A DNA stretch of 64,000 nucleotides from Platynereis dumerilii (Eukaryota > Annelida > Polychaeta > Phyllodocida > Nereididae). Positions within the stretch are counted from its first letter, which is position 1, and each line of letters opens with the position of its first letter. Below are positions 24,882 through 36,894 of this stretch, in pieces. The position numbers and the translations under genes are program-made. Under the pieces are notes generated by a model. The model did no database searches, was not told the DNA's origin, and saw nothing but the letters and a program-made list of their open reading frames with translations. The DNA is taken from positions 38,722,629 to 38,786,628 of the forward strand of contig JAPTHN010000011.1 of NCBI GenBank assembly GCA_026936325.1, in the 5' to 3' direction.

Positions 24882-25294
24882 CTACTGGCTGAACAGTTTA
24901 AACTGTCAAATCAGACACATCCATTTTATTATTTTCATGGCATTATTATTAGCTATTTTTTCTACACACTAAAAGCCATTTCTCACTGAACACATACACC
25001 CACGTTTCATTGCATTATGATAAAAAAAAAATAGGAAAGCGCATCCAAATGCAGAATGGACATGTTCCTTTTTCGCCTGGTTAACTTTGCTAATTGATGT
25101 GATACCTAGCAGTTGCAGTGCAGTGCACAGCTCGACATTGAGTTTGCATAGGCCTGCAATGACTCCACGGTTTTATCTGTCTCTGCATGCAGGCATAGTT
25201 CAGTCCACATATCTTTGGTTCAGTCTGTGATGCAGGCAAGTGTGGTGACGTTATGAAGCACTGCTGGTTTAGGTCTATTTATAGCTTGCCAAAG

Positions 25295-25361
25295 TGACGT
25301 CATCTGTGGCTGACTCTGTTGTGACGTCATCACCATTGTGTCTCATTTAGTAATGACGTCA
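25295..25361. promoter_or_regulatory. Three CRE palindromes in 67 bp
   Basis: TGACGTCA occurs at 25,295-25,302, 25,322-25,329 and 25,354-25,361. This is the full CREB/ATF binding site in animals. Single copies also occur at 21,043, 27,167 and 35,939. No gene start is visible nearby, so a regulatory role is only a guess. Confidence 0.3.
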
Positions 25362-25453
25362 CATAAACGCCGACACTTTGTGGTTTTTGGCGCATGCAAA
25401 AAAGTTTCTTAGTATATCCCTGTGTGGGTAGCTCTGTCTCCTACCATTTGAAG

Positions 25454-25492
25454 ACCTCTGGTCTCTGCGCTTCGCGCAGAGACCTGACGGTC
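25454..25492. repeat. Stable hairpin with TTC loop
   Basis: GGTCTCTGCGC-ttc-GCGCAGAGACC (25,460-25,484) is nested inside GACC (25,454-57) and GGTC (25,489-92). The apex contains GCTTCGC, the complement of the stable GCGAAGC heptamer. It resembles the pair at 237-268. Confidence 0.75.
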
Positions 25493-25499
25493 TCCATAA

Positions 25500-27671
25500 T
25501 ATGAACTTACCAAAAAACCATACTAAATTTTGGTGCTAAGAAAAGAAGAAACAATGTTGGCACAGCTCATCAGAGATGGAATTGCAGAAATAATTGTAAA
25601 TCAAGTTTGGAGCAGTTTGAATTATCTCATGAGATCACTTTTTACACATTTTAATGACTAGTGAACATTAATGAAATTGAGTTGAAATTTGTTATAAGAT
25701 ACTTGTTGATGTACTTTGAATGGTTTTGGAAAGAAAAGGGATGTAATTTCGTAACCAAGGCATGTGTCCAGTTGTGGACTCCCAGTGGCTAAACTTTTAT
25801 GTAGATAGATTTAGCGACACAAAGGCCACTGCTCGGTGTTCTTGTCTGAGGCATGTATGACCAGAGAGTAAGTGCCAGATGAGGTTACAACGCCTTGATG
25901 GTAATTCTGTTGGTCTGGCGGGTAATATTAGTGACCCTGGGGCTCATTCTCATTCTGCTGAGAGTATTAACCAAGGTTTTATCGCCTCGCCTCTAGGAAC
26001 ACCTTGCGGCTTAGAACTTCATGTGTCAGGGTCATTGAACAATGTGAACATGGTCCATCTGTCACCTCCAAATGGAAACATCTATTATTCCCTGATAGGG
26101 CAAATAAACGGCATTGTGAAGTCAATCCTCAATTTGTGGGCCTTAGATCATGGCAACTTATGATGTCATTTTAAAAACCACTGCACTTTTTGCATTGTAA
26201 GACTTTTTGTCCACAACCACGGCATAAGTAATATGACTCGGGAAGTCTTTTTGGTACGTCATTCTTCTAAATCTTTACCTGCAATGTTAAGGCAAACCTT
26301 TCTCTCCCGAGAAATTCCATATCCACAACTGATCTTTTTGATACACAACTGTATGTTACTAGACCTGAGTAATTGCTGTCTGAGCTTAGGTACCATAAAA
26401 TGTCTGCGCTGTTCGGGGAAGTTGCAAAGGTGAACCAAAATGACACAGAGCCATTACTTGCTTTGTCAGGGTGATGTAGGCTTTATACCAGCAAGAGCCT
26501 CTATTGTTAAAAGGGGTATTGGAGTTTTCAGCAGTTGCAATTTTGAATCAAGTAGAAAATGATCTAGAATGAAGTTTCATGATAGGAATCAAAGACCAAA
26601 ATCTCCAATGCATTTACTGAGTTAGCTGGCACTAACTGCAATCCATGTTGTACTAGTGGAGATTAATGTAATGACATTCCTGAAATGTTTTGGCGCTGGC
26701 CCCCATATAATTATGTCCACATCTTGTGCATAGCAAAGCTACATGTTGTGAAACAAAGTAGGGCAATAAAAAGTAAATTATTGTTTATGGATTTAAAATT
26801 TTTTAAATTTAGAAATTGTGTAAATTTTTACAGTAAATTGTATCAATACAGCACCAAAGTATGGGTTGAATGATTGAAGAAGAATCCTCAACATGGTACA
26901 CATTTATGTGAGGGATCGTTTATTGCACAACACAGACACTGACAGCCTTCTATAGGGGCAGTCGGTTTACTGCAATTTCAAGAAGTATGAGTTTCTGTAA
27001 TACTATAGTAAAACGTAGCAAATGTGGTTGATGTGATTGGTTCAGGCACTGAATTGCATAGCATAAACTCATTTGAATAGCACTAAAAACGTGTCTCAAG
27101 GCTAGTGACGTGTCTGGTTATGGCAGTCCCAGTGCCAGTACTTGTGGTGTTGTAAACCGGTGATGATGACGTCACGTTGTAGAATAAAATAAAAGGAACG
27201 AACTGGAATGCAATGGCTGTGGTCGTTTTCTTTGGATTGAATTCGTGGGTTAAAACCCGTCTGGATATGACAGTACTTACTTGCTAATCTGATCAAATTA
27301 TAAACTTTACTGCTTACTGAAGCAGAAAATTTACATTTTCTCAGCTTACCAAACGTCCAACTTGTAGATTTGAGATGTTTTATTGCTCACAAACCAATCA
27401 GATGAGCCTAAAATGCTACGTAGATAGTCACAAAACTTCCCATAGAAACTCATACTAATTGAAATTGCAGTAACATCAAGCTTTCATTTCGCACATGATG
27501 GAGCACAGAATGTGTGTTCAGTTTATCACCTTTTGGGGTTTGAGCCCCTTGTAGGCTCAGACGTTCATTGAGATAGGCTTGGAACTGCATTAATCTGTAG
27601 TACCTGTTACTAAGATGGTGAAACTATATTTGTGGTAATGGGATGAAAGATATATGTATGGAGATACTCAC
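25500..27671. other. No convincing gene
   Basis: Mostly AT-rich. The plus-strand frame at 25,879-26,163 (94 codons) has no recognisable domain, splice context or signal and is left unassigned. A further CRE palindrome lies at 27,167-27,174. If the exon at 27,672-27,912 belongs to a living gene, its following exons should lie here or beyond; I could not find them. Confidence 0.4.
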
Positions 27672-27912
27672 CATGGCAGCAAACAAAGCTGCGAACCCTT
27701 TACATGTTGCTGTTTTCTTTTGAAGCAAATGAGCCACTGAGATGTCTTCTTTGCTTTGGGTAATGCCTTGCTTCCAGGATGCTGCATCATACTTGATGTT
27801 TTTGCAAATCCAGGTGTAGATACATACCACTGCCTCCTTTGCACACAAATCTTTTGGCCTCAAAGATATCCACCATTCAACCATGCAAGTTGCGTCATTC
27901 TTTGCCCTTGAC
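27672..27912 (-). CDS. Internal exon of a transglutaminase-like (kyphoscoliosis-peptidase-like) protein
   Basis: This 241-base exon is bounded by an acceptor TTTGTTGCAG (intron ends at 27,913) and a donor ATG/GTGAGT (27,672/27,671). It encodes about 80 residues in one frame. The start matches the family's helix with KEAVVCIYTWICKNIKYDA, and near the end TATCKGFAALFAAM aligns with the block holding the catalytic cysteine (codon at 27,702-27,704). In this superfamily (transglutaminase core, Cys-His-Asp) the His and Asp lie further downstream and are not in this exon. The phases (first codon split, last codon whole) are compatible with an internal exon. It is the only segment in the window that I recognise as host coding sequence. 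It could be a fragment of a duplicated gene, since it lies in the expanded part of the right arm. Confidence 0.75.
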
Positions 27913-28263
27913 CTGCAACAAATGGAAACCCCTTATAAGGATTAAGTGTATATGAAATGGACTTTCGGCTCACCCAGTGAAGGTAGACTCGTTATTTTTA
28001 TGTTGTTGTCTAAAAGGTCAATAGTAATTAATAATATGTTAGCCAAATACTAATGGTTCTTTAAAGTAATTTGTTATTTCAAAAAACAGAAAGGGTCCTT
28101 CAGGAAATTACCATAATGGACCGAAAGGATTACCCAGATATTGAACATTTTTGAAACATGAGCCAGACTACTAATGCTATATCCTTTATTCACTATGTAA
28201 AGCTTCTTGTGTATACTTAAATCCTTATTGAGATTGAGATAAATTTGCTATAGGCCTATTTTG

Positions 28264-28431
28264 AGGCAATATGAGAAGCTGCTCATGAAGACACAAGCAC
28301 ATGCTCTCAGGAGTTGCTGGCTTATGTGTGAAAGTTGCCTTCAGCCTATTCCATGTTGTCTCGCATGGAGGAATATTTAGTGTGTAATGATTTAGTAAAC
28401 GTGCTGTGTCATTTGGCCTGCAGACATTAAG
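28264..28431 (-). other. Mate of the shared open frame at 5,719-5,901
   Basis: This right-arm copy keeps the frame with one extra codon (LL in place of V before NHY). It lies about 350 bases upstream, in the minus direction, of the transglutaminase-like exon and in the same orientation. It could belong to the same gene, but nothing in the sequence proves that. Confidence 0.3.
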
Positions 28432-28633
28432 AATAATCTGAAGCTTTAACTGGAATTATGTTGTTGAATGCTATACACCAGATGCTGCTGTGTGCATGAA
28501 TATAGTGTTTCAATATACGCAATATAGGTTTACCTGATCTGAGATTTGAACTTTGGAAGAGACAATGTGTGGGTCATACAATTTATGCTACTTCACCATT
28601 AGCAATAAAACTCCAAGGTTTTCATAAAAGATA

Positions 28634-28780
28634 TATGGAGCCATGAAGACTCTTTCCTGGTACTTGCTTGAGCTCTTTCCAGCATGAAAGTGGCCATTTG
28701 TTGTTTGAGATTGCATGAGTGTGAGGCATTTCAAGCTCTTTTGGCCTCCACAGCTTTGTCGTAACAACTAACAATGGTTC
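28634..28780 (-). other. Mate of the conserved block at 3,495-3,640
   Basis: This is the reverse complement of the left-arm block, with the same reading frame open over the core (KLWRPKELEMPHTHAISNN). The frame ends shortly after the matching region. The function is unknown. Confidence 0.3.
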
Positions 28781-29329
28781 ATGATTCTTTTGCATGAGCA
28801 AATTAGCCTTGCAATAACATGCCTGTTGCCTGTAATGATAAAAATTGATGTTTTAGATTTCATTGAGAAAAAAACATTTTCTTTTGAGCTGTGGTGCTCA
28901 GGAGTGATTTGTTTAATTGCTTGTTATCTTTGAACCTGGCGAATCGAGGCATATAATTATGAAACTGCGAGATTTTATGAGCTATTGTTAAAAATGTTAA
29001 TTCATATGTTATTTTGTATTGTTGTTTGAAGGCACCAATCAAATCAAACCAAATATTTCTGTATTTACATGGCCTAGAGAATACACAGCCCATTTACACA
29101 TTCTGATTCTTCTCTGGCTTCTGGTTTGTAGATAACAACCTCAGAAACAATTGGTAAAGAGGAGGAAACTACAACGAAGTGAAGACTACAATTATGGAGT
29201 CAATATCTCAAACTTTTTACAAAACAGTACTGTCTACATATAATAAATTCTTATTAACTGATTATTTCGTTCCATTCCCCATTGCAATAAGATCACAATC
29301 CATATCCATGATCATCCTCATTTTCATCT

Positions 29330-29537
29330 AATCAATATGGTTCTATTTATTTAAGATTTATAATCAATTTTACATATTAAGTTGGGGCAGCAATCCTATA
29401 GTTACTTGTAACTCCGCTGTTACCCTTTGATGCATTTGTTTGTTTTAAAACTATCCGGTCTGTTGTATGAAATTATCTGGAGGCTATTGTACCTACATTA
29501 TGCATTCATAAATAAAATAACTCTAACTCTAACTCTC
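29330..29537 (+). mobile_element. LINE 3' end with ACTCTA tail
   Basis: A UTR-like segment ends AAATAAAATAACTCTAACTC, a polyadenylation-like signal plus an ACTCTA microsatellite as in CR1-type LINE tails. It interrupts a block of the right arm that is continuous on the left (around 2,900-3,250), which supports an insertion after the duplication. Confidence 0.6.
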
Positions 29538-29944
29538 AAACCAGATAAGATCCTCAACTGTGAAAAAAATCCTTTATGTGACATTTGGGACACCTCATTT
29601 GACAGAATTATCACACACCTTTATCATGTTAGAAGAATAGTGAAAGATATTTGTCATGGAATACTTCTAAATCCCTGCATTTGCAAAATAATTTGACTGT
29701 GTGTCCATGCCTACATATTAGTTTCCCAGTGTTATGCTTTTAGTTGTTGACCTAATCTGCAAAAACAAGTCCATGTCTCTCTTTGTTTTCTTTCTGTTAT
29801 GTCATGTGCCAAGTACTTACCCCTGTTTCCTGGGCCTTCTTGACCTGACCCTTGGGAGGAATGTCAGTCTTAGATAACTTGCTGTGTCACTGCTTCAGTC
29901 ATGCGCACTTAGTTGATGTCATGATTCTACAACCGAGAGTAGCA

Positions 29945-30317
29945 AGGAACTCATTCTAAGTGTCCAGCAGTTGCTTGTTTGAGTGGATTTGGAATTTGGC
30001 TAATATACATATGATGTGTTAGCAATTTACGCCCTTTTGAAAAACTCTCGAATTTTAGAGTTTTCCAAATTTTTCCTATGTTCAAGAATTCATAGCTCAG
30101 CCAATATTGTTCTATGCATTTGAAATTGTAGATATATTAGTTTCTCCCCATATACTGACTGTGTCAATAGTTTTCTTAGAATCAGAGATGGTGAGGCGGT
30201 AAGAATATTCCTATAACAAACACTTCTCACCTGTCCTATCTCCACAGTGTTGTCAAAATACCTTATAGCTACAACAAACTAATGTTTCGGAAGTAAAAGA
30301 AACACAGGCTTCACTTA
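29945..30317. other. No gene seen
   Basis: AT-rich stretch between the end of the inverted duplication and the 6.6 kb TIR element. Confidence 0.5.
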
Positions 30318-30897
30318 GGGGAGACCGGGGCTATTTGAAGCGCGGGGTTATATGAAACATGGCCTAAATTGAACTTTAAATTTAATATAATTATGTAGAC
30401 AATGTCTAGTGTAGAGGGCCGAGAGGTAAATTCTAACATAGTCTTGATATATATGATATCATATAGTAACTAATTTCTCAATATCTCGGCTGTGCCTCGG
30501 CGATGACAATAATACATACACAATTGTTTAACTAGGTAGTTTTGAGTCATTATGGCGCAGGGGTTTACGAAGAAGAACGAAGTATACATAAAGAATAAGA
30601 AATTTTATGAGAACTAATCAAAATGCTGTTAGCACAGAAAATAGACTTGCAAAAATGCAGTGACCAATCTAGCTATGCAAGATCCATAGCCAATCAGATA
30701 TCTATCCACCAACATTATATCCCAAGCAAAATAGGAAAACATGACAATCTCCATTTTCCACCAATGTGTAATGACTGACAACACTTTATCAAAAATCTCC
30801 AAATACTCCATGAAAATCACATGCAAAGTCAAAGAAGTGCATTTTCTGGCATTCTTTTTCAGATGATTCAACAATCAACAATCAACTTAGTAGATTC

Positions 30898-32692
30898 GGG
30901 TGATTCTCCAGTAAATTGACCCTTTCACCGGACAAGCATCAATTTTTTAAAATGCCTTTATTTTGGTTTTTAAAAAACCAGATATATGCGGAATATTCCA
31001 TAGCACATATTTCTAATGATTAAAAGATAACTAAAGGCATATTTTGTTAAATATTTAGATTTTTTTGAAGCGAGGTAGATGTCGCGGACGTTACTGTGAC
31101 CAACACTTTTGCTCATTTATTACCTGTACAACAAGGTCAAAAGTTATAATTCTTGTGTAGTTTCCTTCATTTAATGGTAAAGTATACTTTGACAGTGTTC
31201 CTTGACAAAAATTATTGATATATTTTTAAAAATAACCAAAAACGCAACTGTTACGGACATGACTGGAAAAATAACTTTTTTTTATATCAGTGTTACTAAT
31301 GGCAATATTTTATTTTGGTCGGTGCCAATAGCTTACTAGTAAATCTATTAATAAAAGGTAACTTGATTATATGCAATGAGATTAGTGTTTATTTTGTTTT
31401 ATAGAGATATATGTTTCGTACACATATGGACATTTGGACATTTTTGACATTTTCATGTCCGCGACAGCTTGGTTTGACATTGTCACGTCCGCAACATTGA
31501 CATTGTCACGTCCGCGACATCTTGGTTTTGCACCTTAAAAATGTCTTTCTCTTCACTGTGCATGCAGTGACATGATTTTATTTTAATCTGATTGTAGGTT
31601 GTCACATTGTTACACAGTTTCCAGTTTGAAATTAAAAGCAGAATGGCTTAATAAGTGGACATTCATAATATTTGTCAAAAAGTAACATCCGTCACAAGGA
31701 GCATTATGGTCAAGAGTAACATCCGCACAACCAGGCACTTGTCCAAACATAACGTCCGCAACACTAATTCCATAATTTATGCACTATTCAAATAAGAATG
31801 ATGCTATTGCTGGCAAAACTTATTAAATATTATCATTCTGATCATGTATAAAAGGATATACATGGCATAACCTTTGGCAATCAAGCAATGTGGGATGATT
31901 TTCAAAATGCTGTTGCGGACGTGACAGGCCATCAATTCTTGATGGATGAACTAAATTTACCTCCTTGGCCCTCTCTTGTGACCTGATGGCTCTGCTGCAA
32001 AGATTGAAAGCTCCAGATTATAAAGTGTATCAAGAAATATCATCCACTTAAAAATCACTGAAAAATTCAATGAGTTATAGCCAAATGTTGCGGACGTTAC
32101 TTTTTGACGGAATTCAACATTGATCAAGAATATATTAAAAAAACCAGTGTTATCTTAGTTTGTTTCTTTCATGCATTCAAACATATATACTAGAAGATAT
32201 TTAGAATCTATATCTCAAGTTATAATTAATAAAGTACAAAGAATAGTGAAGTATTGATCATCTGAATATCCTGAATTGACGGAATGAGTAACGTCCGCGA
32301 CATGAAATTTAAAACCTGCATAATTTTAAAAGAATGCAATTAAAAATAAAAAGGAAACATGATTCATATAGTCAGAGGTATCTTTTATGAGTACAAATTA
32401 TAATCTGATCAAATTACCTGTTTTTGGATGGATGGCTGATGTCCAAATACTAGGTGTAAAAAATGTCACAAAATGGCGACCCCAAAAGGACTCAAAAATT
32501 TAATAATTTGTTTAATATCTAATTGTCTATGTATCAGATATTAATGAAACTATCTCTACTATCTCTCTGGGTGATTCACTTGGTGGTGTGACACTTAGTT
32601 CAAACAAATAAGTGATCCGAGACATCCTTTTTGGCCCCCAAAAATAGGGTGGCAGGAAAAGGCCAAAGGGTCAAATTACTGGAGAATCACCC
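30898..32692. mobile_element. Nested 1.8 kb TIR element with reiterated AACGTCCGCGACA word
   Basis: The ends GGGTGATTCTCCAGTAAATT and the mirrored right end (finishing AATCACCC at 32,692) are about 28-bp inverted repeats. Eleven copies of a word close to AACGTCCGCGACA or its complement are spread through it (near 31,080, 31,250, 31,460, 31,484, 31,507, 31,687, 31,720, 31,750, 31,912, 32,089 and 32,286). No coding frame was recognised. A clear target duplication was not seen. Confidence 0.75.
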
Positions 32693-34889
32693 TAAATATC
32701 CACTTGCAATAGAGTTTTGATGACATTCACAAGCTGAAGATCAAAGGTTCAGCATTTTGATAAGATAAATTTTCAACACTTACATGTATACCAAAAGGTT
32801 ATATTTATTAATAATTATCATCTTGTTTGCATTTTTTTTATTTATCTGAAAAATTAGTTTCACATGCAATTACAAACTCATATCACTCTCTTGAGAAAGT
32901 GGTCTAACAGTCATAAACTTCCACAATTGTGCATCTAGAAGTTCCAGCAATAAAAAAAAAATGCAATAAAGTCATGGCATTAATTTTTTAAAGAAATTCC
33001 TTTGTTCAAATGGCGTAAAATAAATATTAAAAAAAACATCATAAAACCCTAGTGACTGGTTTGGTGACAGGCATAGAGTGGTACAATGTACCTGTTGGAG
33101 AAAAACAAATAATTAAACTGTTTATTTAAACACCAGGAAAATTGTCATTAATTGTCCCCCCCCCCATCCAGGCTTACATGGTCTACTGTTTTTTTTTAAA
33201 TCTTTTTTTCCCCAAATTTACTATTTTTGCTGGCCACATTTAAATGAACTTGGCAAAAGTTTTACTATGATGTCGTTGGGGCATGTCTAACTTTAGGTTA
33301 TTAAGCCATCAATTACTTAATAAGCCTTATTATAAGGCAGGTGTACATTGGTAGTCCAATTGAAAATATTCTAGAAAATGGGCAAATTTCATAGCTATAC
33401 AGCTGCAATATAATGCCACAAAGATACATGTCATGAAGTCCACGAAATATAATCAAGTAACACTGTTTTATAAAAATCATCATATCCAATTCTTTTCCTG
33501 AAAAATAGTAAGATAGGAGCCTGCCAGATCCTAATTTCACGCAAAAACTATAAATTTACATCACATTTTTTGAAACGTTGTCCTCAAACCAGACTTTTTT
33601 TTTGGTTTTATTTCATCATAAAATTGGCGTCTTTTTTCTGGTATTTGAAAAAACTTTTTGCAAATTTTTGGGTTGTTTCCCTGGTCGCACTAAGGAAAAT
33701 TCTGCATCATTTTAATCCTTAAAACACGGAGAAACAGTTGATATAATGTAAAATGTTTAACTTTTTGTAATTATGGCTTCTTAAAGACAGATTTGTGAGC
33801 TAGTTTTGAGATTGTGCAAAAATTGATAAAATCATTCCGTCACAAAAAAATTATATTTATTTATATTATCTGAAAACCACCAATGTTACATATACCATAC
33901 TTGATATTTTCTGAGTATTTCCCCGACCTAAAATATCAGTAGCCTCCATTTCTCATAATTCTGACCCTGTCATTGTCTATGCTGCGTGACAGAATGATGC
34001 AAACGCTTGTGAAGTTGTGACGGAATGATGAAAATATGATATTTTTAGAAAATATTTCAAAGGCTGTCTTATTAGCATAATACAACATACTTTATAAAAA
34101 TTCATTGTTCTTTGGCTAGTTATTATTGTTTTGACACGGGACAGTGCTTTAACGTCTTTACTTCAAACTAAGTATTTTTTGTAACAGATTATTGCATCTT
34201 CATTTGAATGTGACGGAATGATGCCCTAACTTTGACTTTCTCTCTTAAGAGGCAAAGACAGAGACACGGAAGGTGTGACTGCCATGAAAAGTACAAGATA
34301 GAAATCATAATAATAATGCTAACAGAACAGAACATTTTTACATATCAGACTGCAACCATAAAGCTGATAGGCAAAGCACAGTAACCACAAGGGCAGACAT
34401 CATAACGATCCTGACCGACAGGATTGGCACCAACCTCATGCAAATTCAGGCCACCAAGAAGACAAAAATTATGTGTGTCAAAAAATAAACGTAGTGTCCT
34501 TGTAGACTAATAACAAGAATCCGAGGATTCAAACCCTGGGTTCTGTTGGGAATGAGTAATAGGCCTAAGCATAAGATCCATGGATATAACATCAAAGTAG
34601 CACTGCACTGCAAAGTGCAATCAGCTTTGACACCTGTCAGATTGCCTTCAAGTGCTGTTCCTCAATGGCAATTTGGTAAACTGAGGATGAAAATAGGCTT
34701 TAGAACTTGCAGAATTGCAATTAGCATTGTTAGACTGCTTTGAGAATAAATGCACTGCAAAAAGCAAATGCTAAATGCATTATTGGCCTTCCTTGAAACG
34801 CATGGACGATTGTCATGTGGGCGATATTATAATGCAAAGTCAGCTTGAAAACAGTCCCTCAAGACTCAAACAATCTATCAACAAACCGT

Positions 34890-34954
34890 AAAAAAAAAAA
34901 AAAAATTTAATAAAATTTTTTTTTTTTTTTTTCAATTAAAAAAAAAAAAAAAAA
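34890..34954. repeat. A-run, T-run, A-run tract
   Basis: Three homopolymer tracts of alternating A and T, each of 15 or more bases, which can fold back. Followed by CAACTCAACCCAACTCAACC. Confidence 0.9.
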
Positions 34955-35110
34955 TCAACTCAACCCAACTCAACCCAAACCTGAAACGCATTTTACTATA
35001 ACATCATTAGAACATGAAGTGGCCATATTGGCTTTACCCACACCCCTATTCATGCCAGGACAATTAACACTTCTCAGAAAACCTCTCAGACTGGTTTTTC
35101 AAAAAAAGTA

Positions 35111-35131
35111 CCCTGGGTGAATCACCCAGGG
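35111..35131. repeat. Perfect 10-bp palindrome around one base
   Basis: CCCTGGGTGA-a-TCACCCAGGG. The inner part GGGTGA..TCACCC resembles the ends of the nested element at 30,898-32,692 placed back to back. Confidence 0.8.
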
Positions 35132-36894
35132 CAAAAAACATACATGTATATTAGTAGTTGAAGACAAGAAAGTATATCAATGAAACATCGTTCAAGAATG
35201 TAAATAAATTTAATGAAATATCATTCACATAAGAACTTCTTCTAGTGAGCCTGGAAAAGCCCAAGAAAGAAAGGGCAGGATATTTTTTTACAAATTCGGT
35301 ATTGGTCACAGGTGATCCAATATGCTGATGACTGGTTAATATGTGTATAGTACAACAATCAATTACCACACAATATTTAGCATCTAATTACATGAGTCTC
35401 CTGCTGAAATTGATGTGATCCTGAACCATGACAACACTTTATGTACCTTTTTGTAAAAGACGTGCTCCCAGGATATGTATGTCTTAAATTTTTGAGGAAG
35501 TTTAGGTGTTTATCCATCACTTGAGTGCGAATATATGAATACAAATTTTGCATCAAAATTCTTACCAGTGATATCACAATTCCACTACCAGCATGTCACT
35601 CCTAGACTGCTAAGTACCAGGACATTTCAATTGGCATCATTCCGTCACAATCGTGACAGAATGACTAAATAATATGGCTTTTCCTATTCATCATTCCGTC
35701 ACCAACGTGAGTGACAGCTACTGGCCTACTGCAGCTGATCATAAGGCCAAACTACATCTTTTCTGATATATATAAACACCCATTTTAGTGCTAAATGACT
35801 TTACACATTATTCATCTCCACTATGACACCAAAAACGAATGAAAACATACCTTTAAAACTCACGAAACTGTGCTAAAACATCACCCAACACAGGCCACGT
35901 GCAGTTTGTTTACCGTGCAGCAGGTTGGTTGGTGCTGGTGACGTCACAACATTGTGCTATAAATAAACGCCTCAAAAAAGCGCCGCAAAGAAATTTGGAT
36001 CACAGGCTGGAGCACCGGATTGATAGGTCGCTCATGCTGTGACCTTGGGGGAGGCCCGTGCCGGCCCTCTATTATTTTGCCAAATTGGTTGTTTTGGCAG
36101 ACTCTTTGTTTATTGGCAAACGTTATCACACCGTTTATCATCCAAATTTCCAAAATGCTAATTCTGTAGGCAAGAAAGTTTGTTTTTTGGGTGTCCAAGT
36201 AACTTCTTCGCACAGATTTCGATTAGAGTTATTGTATAGTAAATATTTATATCCAGGTGAACTAACCCTAATTCCAAATGAGCAAACCCATTCCTAATTC
36301 ACACCCAGAAGCATTTTGTTATGTGCATTTGATAAGACTGCAAATTAAGACAATATTGTGCTCCAGGTGTGATGGGGTTAGTTGAATCACGCATTATGGA
36401 GATGGCCAAAACATGATTTTTCTAGTTCAAATAGCCTTGGAAGTCATTGAAAGTTGGAGTTATTGCAATTAAGTAGTAACACAGTGCATATTTGCACTGC
36501 CTTTTTTAAAAAAACCAGCTTTTTTACCCAAAACGGATAAAAAAATGTTGTAAATTACAGTGTACAATTTCTTTTCAAATAAATATTTTACTAAAGCTGG
36601 TAGTCATCATAGGGATATCAGTAATGCAAAAGAAAACCCTGTTATATGTAGCTGTCTAAAAAAATTGATGGTGCTTCAACTAACCCCAGGGCCTGGGTTA
36701 TTTGAGGCGGAAAAAAAGTTGGAAATTTGTGTCTGTTACACACAGTTCAATAATTATTTACAATGTCTTTTAAACTGATCATTGAGTTAAACACACTCAC
36801 TTTCTCATGCCAAAATTTGGTGTGAATATCTTATGCCATTAATTCTCCAGAGCAAAAATAAAAATGAGTGCTTCAAATAGCCCCGGTCTCCCCT

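Larger units (their letters stand above)
10690..29945 (-). repeat. Right arm of the inverted duplication, expanded by insertions
   Basis: This is the mirror of the left arm, about 19 kb against 7 kb. The extra length is mostly between 14.92 and 28.14 kb, which corresponds to only 6.03-7.25 kb on the left and holds several separate TIR and hAT-type elements, a LINE tail and the transglutaminase-like exon. A second LINE tail (29.33-29.54 kb) interrupts a matching block. The stretch 12,950-14,140 has no clear left partner and no recognisable gene. Confidence 0.75.
33832..35705. repeat. Segment with seven copies of ATCATTCCGTCACA
   Basis: The word or its complement lies near 33,832, 33,986, 34,018, 34,211, 35,638, 35,655 and 35,692. 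The dense group at the right end resembles the end of a TIR element, but I could not define both termini. There are no genes. Confidence 0.55.
30318..36893. mobile_element. 6.6 kb TIR element, GGGGAGACCGGGGC ends, with nested repeats
   Basis: The ends GGGGAGACCGGGGCTATT and the mirrored right end AATAGCCCCGGTCTCCCC are 24-bp near-perfect inverted repeats with TA next to each. The end word GGGGCTATTTGAA recurs in both orientations near the ends (about 30,331, 30,345, 36,373, 36,425, 36,668, 36,692 and 36,870). No transposase frame was found. Much of the interior is other repeats, so the original element was probably small. Confidence 0.75.

Noticed and set aside
25879-26163. 94-codon plus-strand frame
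   Set aside because: Composition looks more protein-like than most, but there is no recognisable family, splice signal or second copy to support it.
31078-32300. Cluster of transcription-factor sites as an enhancer
   Set aside because: The repeated word lies entirely inside a TIR element and is better explained as an element-borne repeat.
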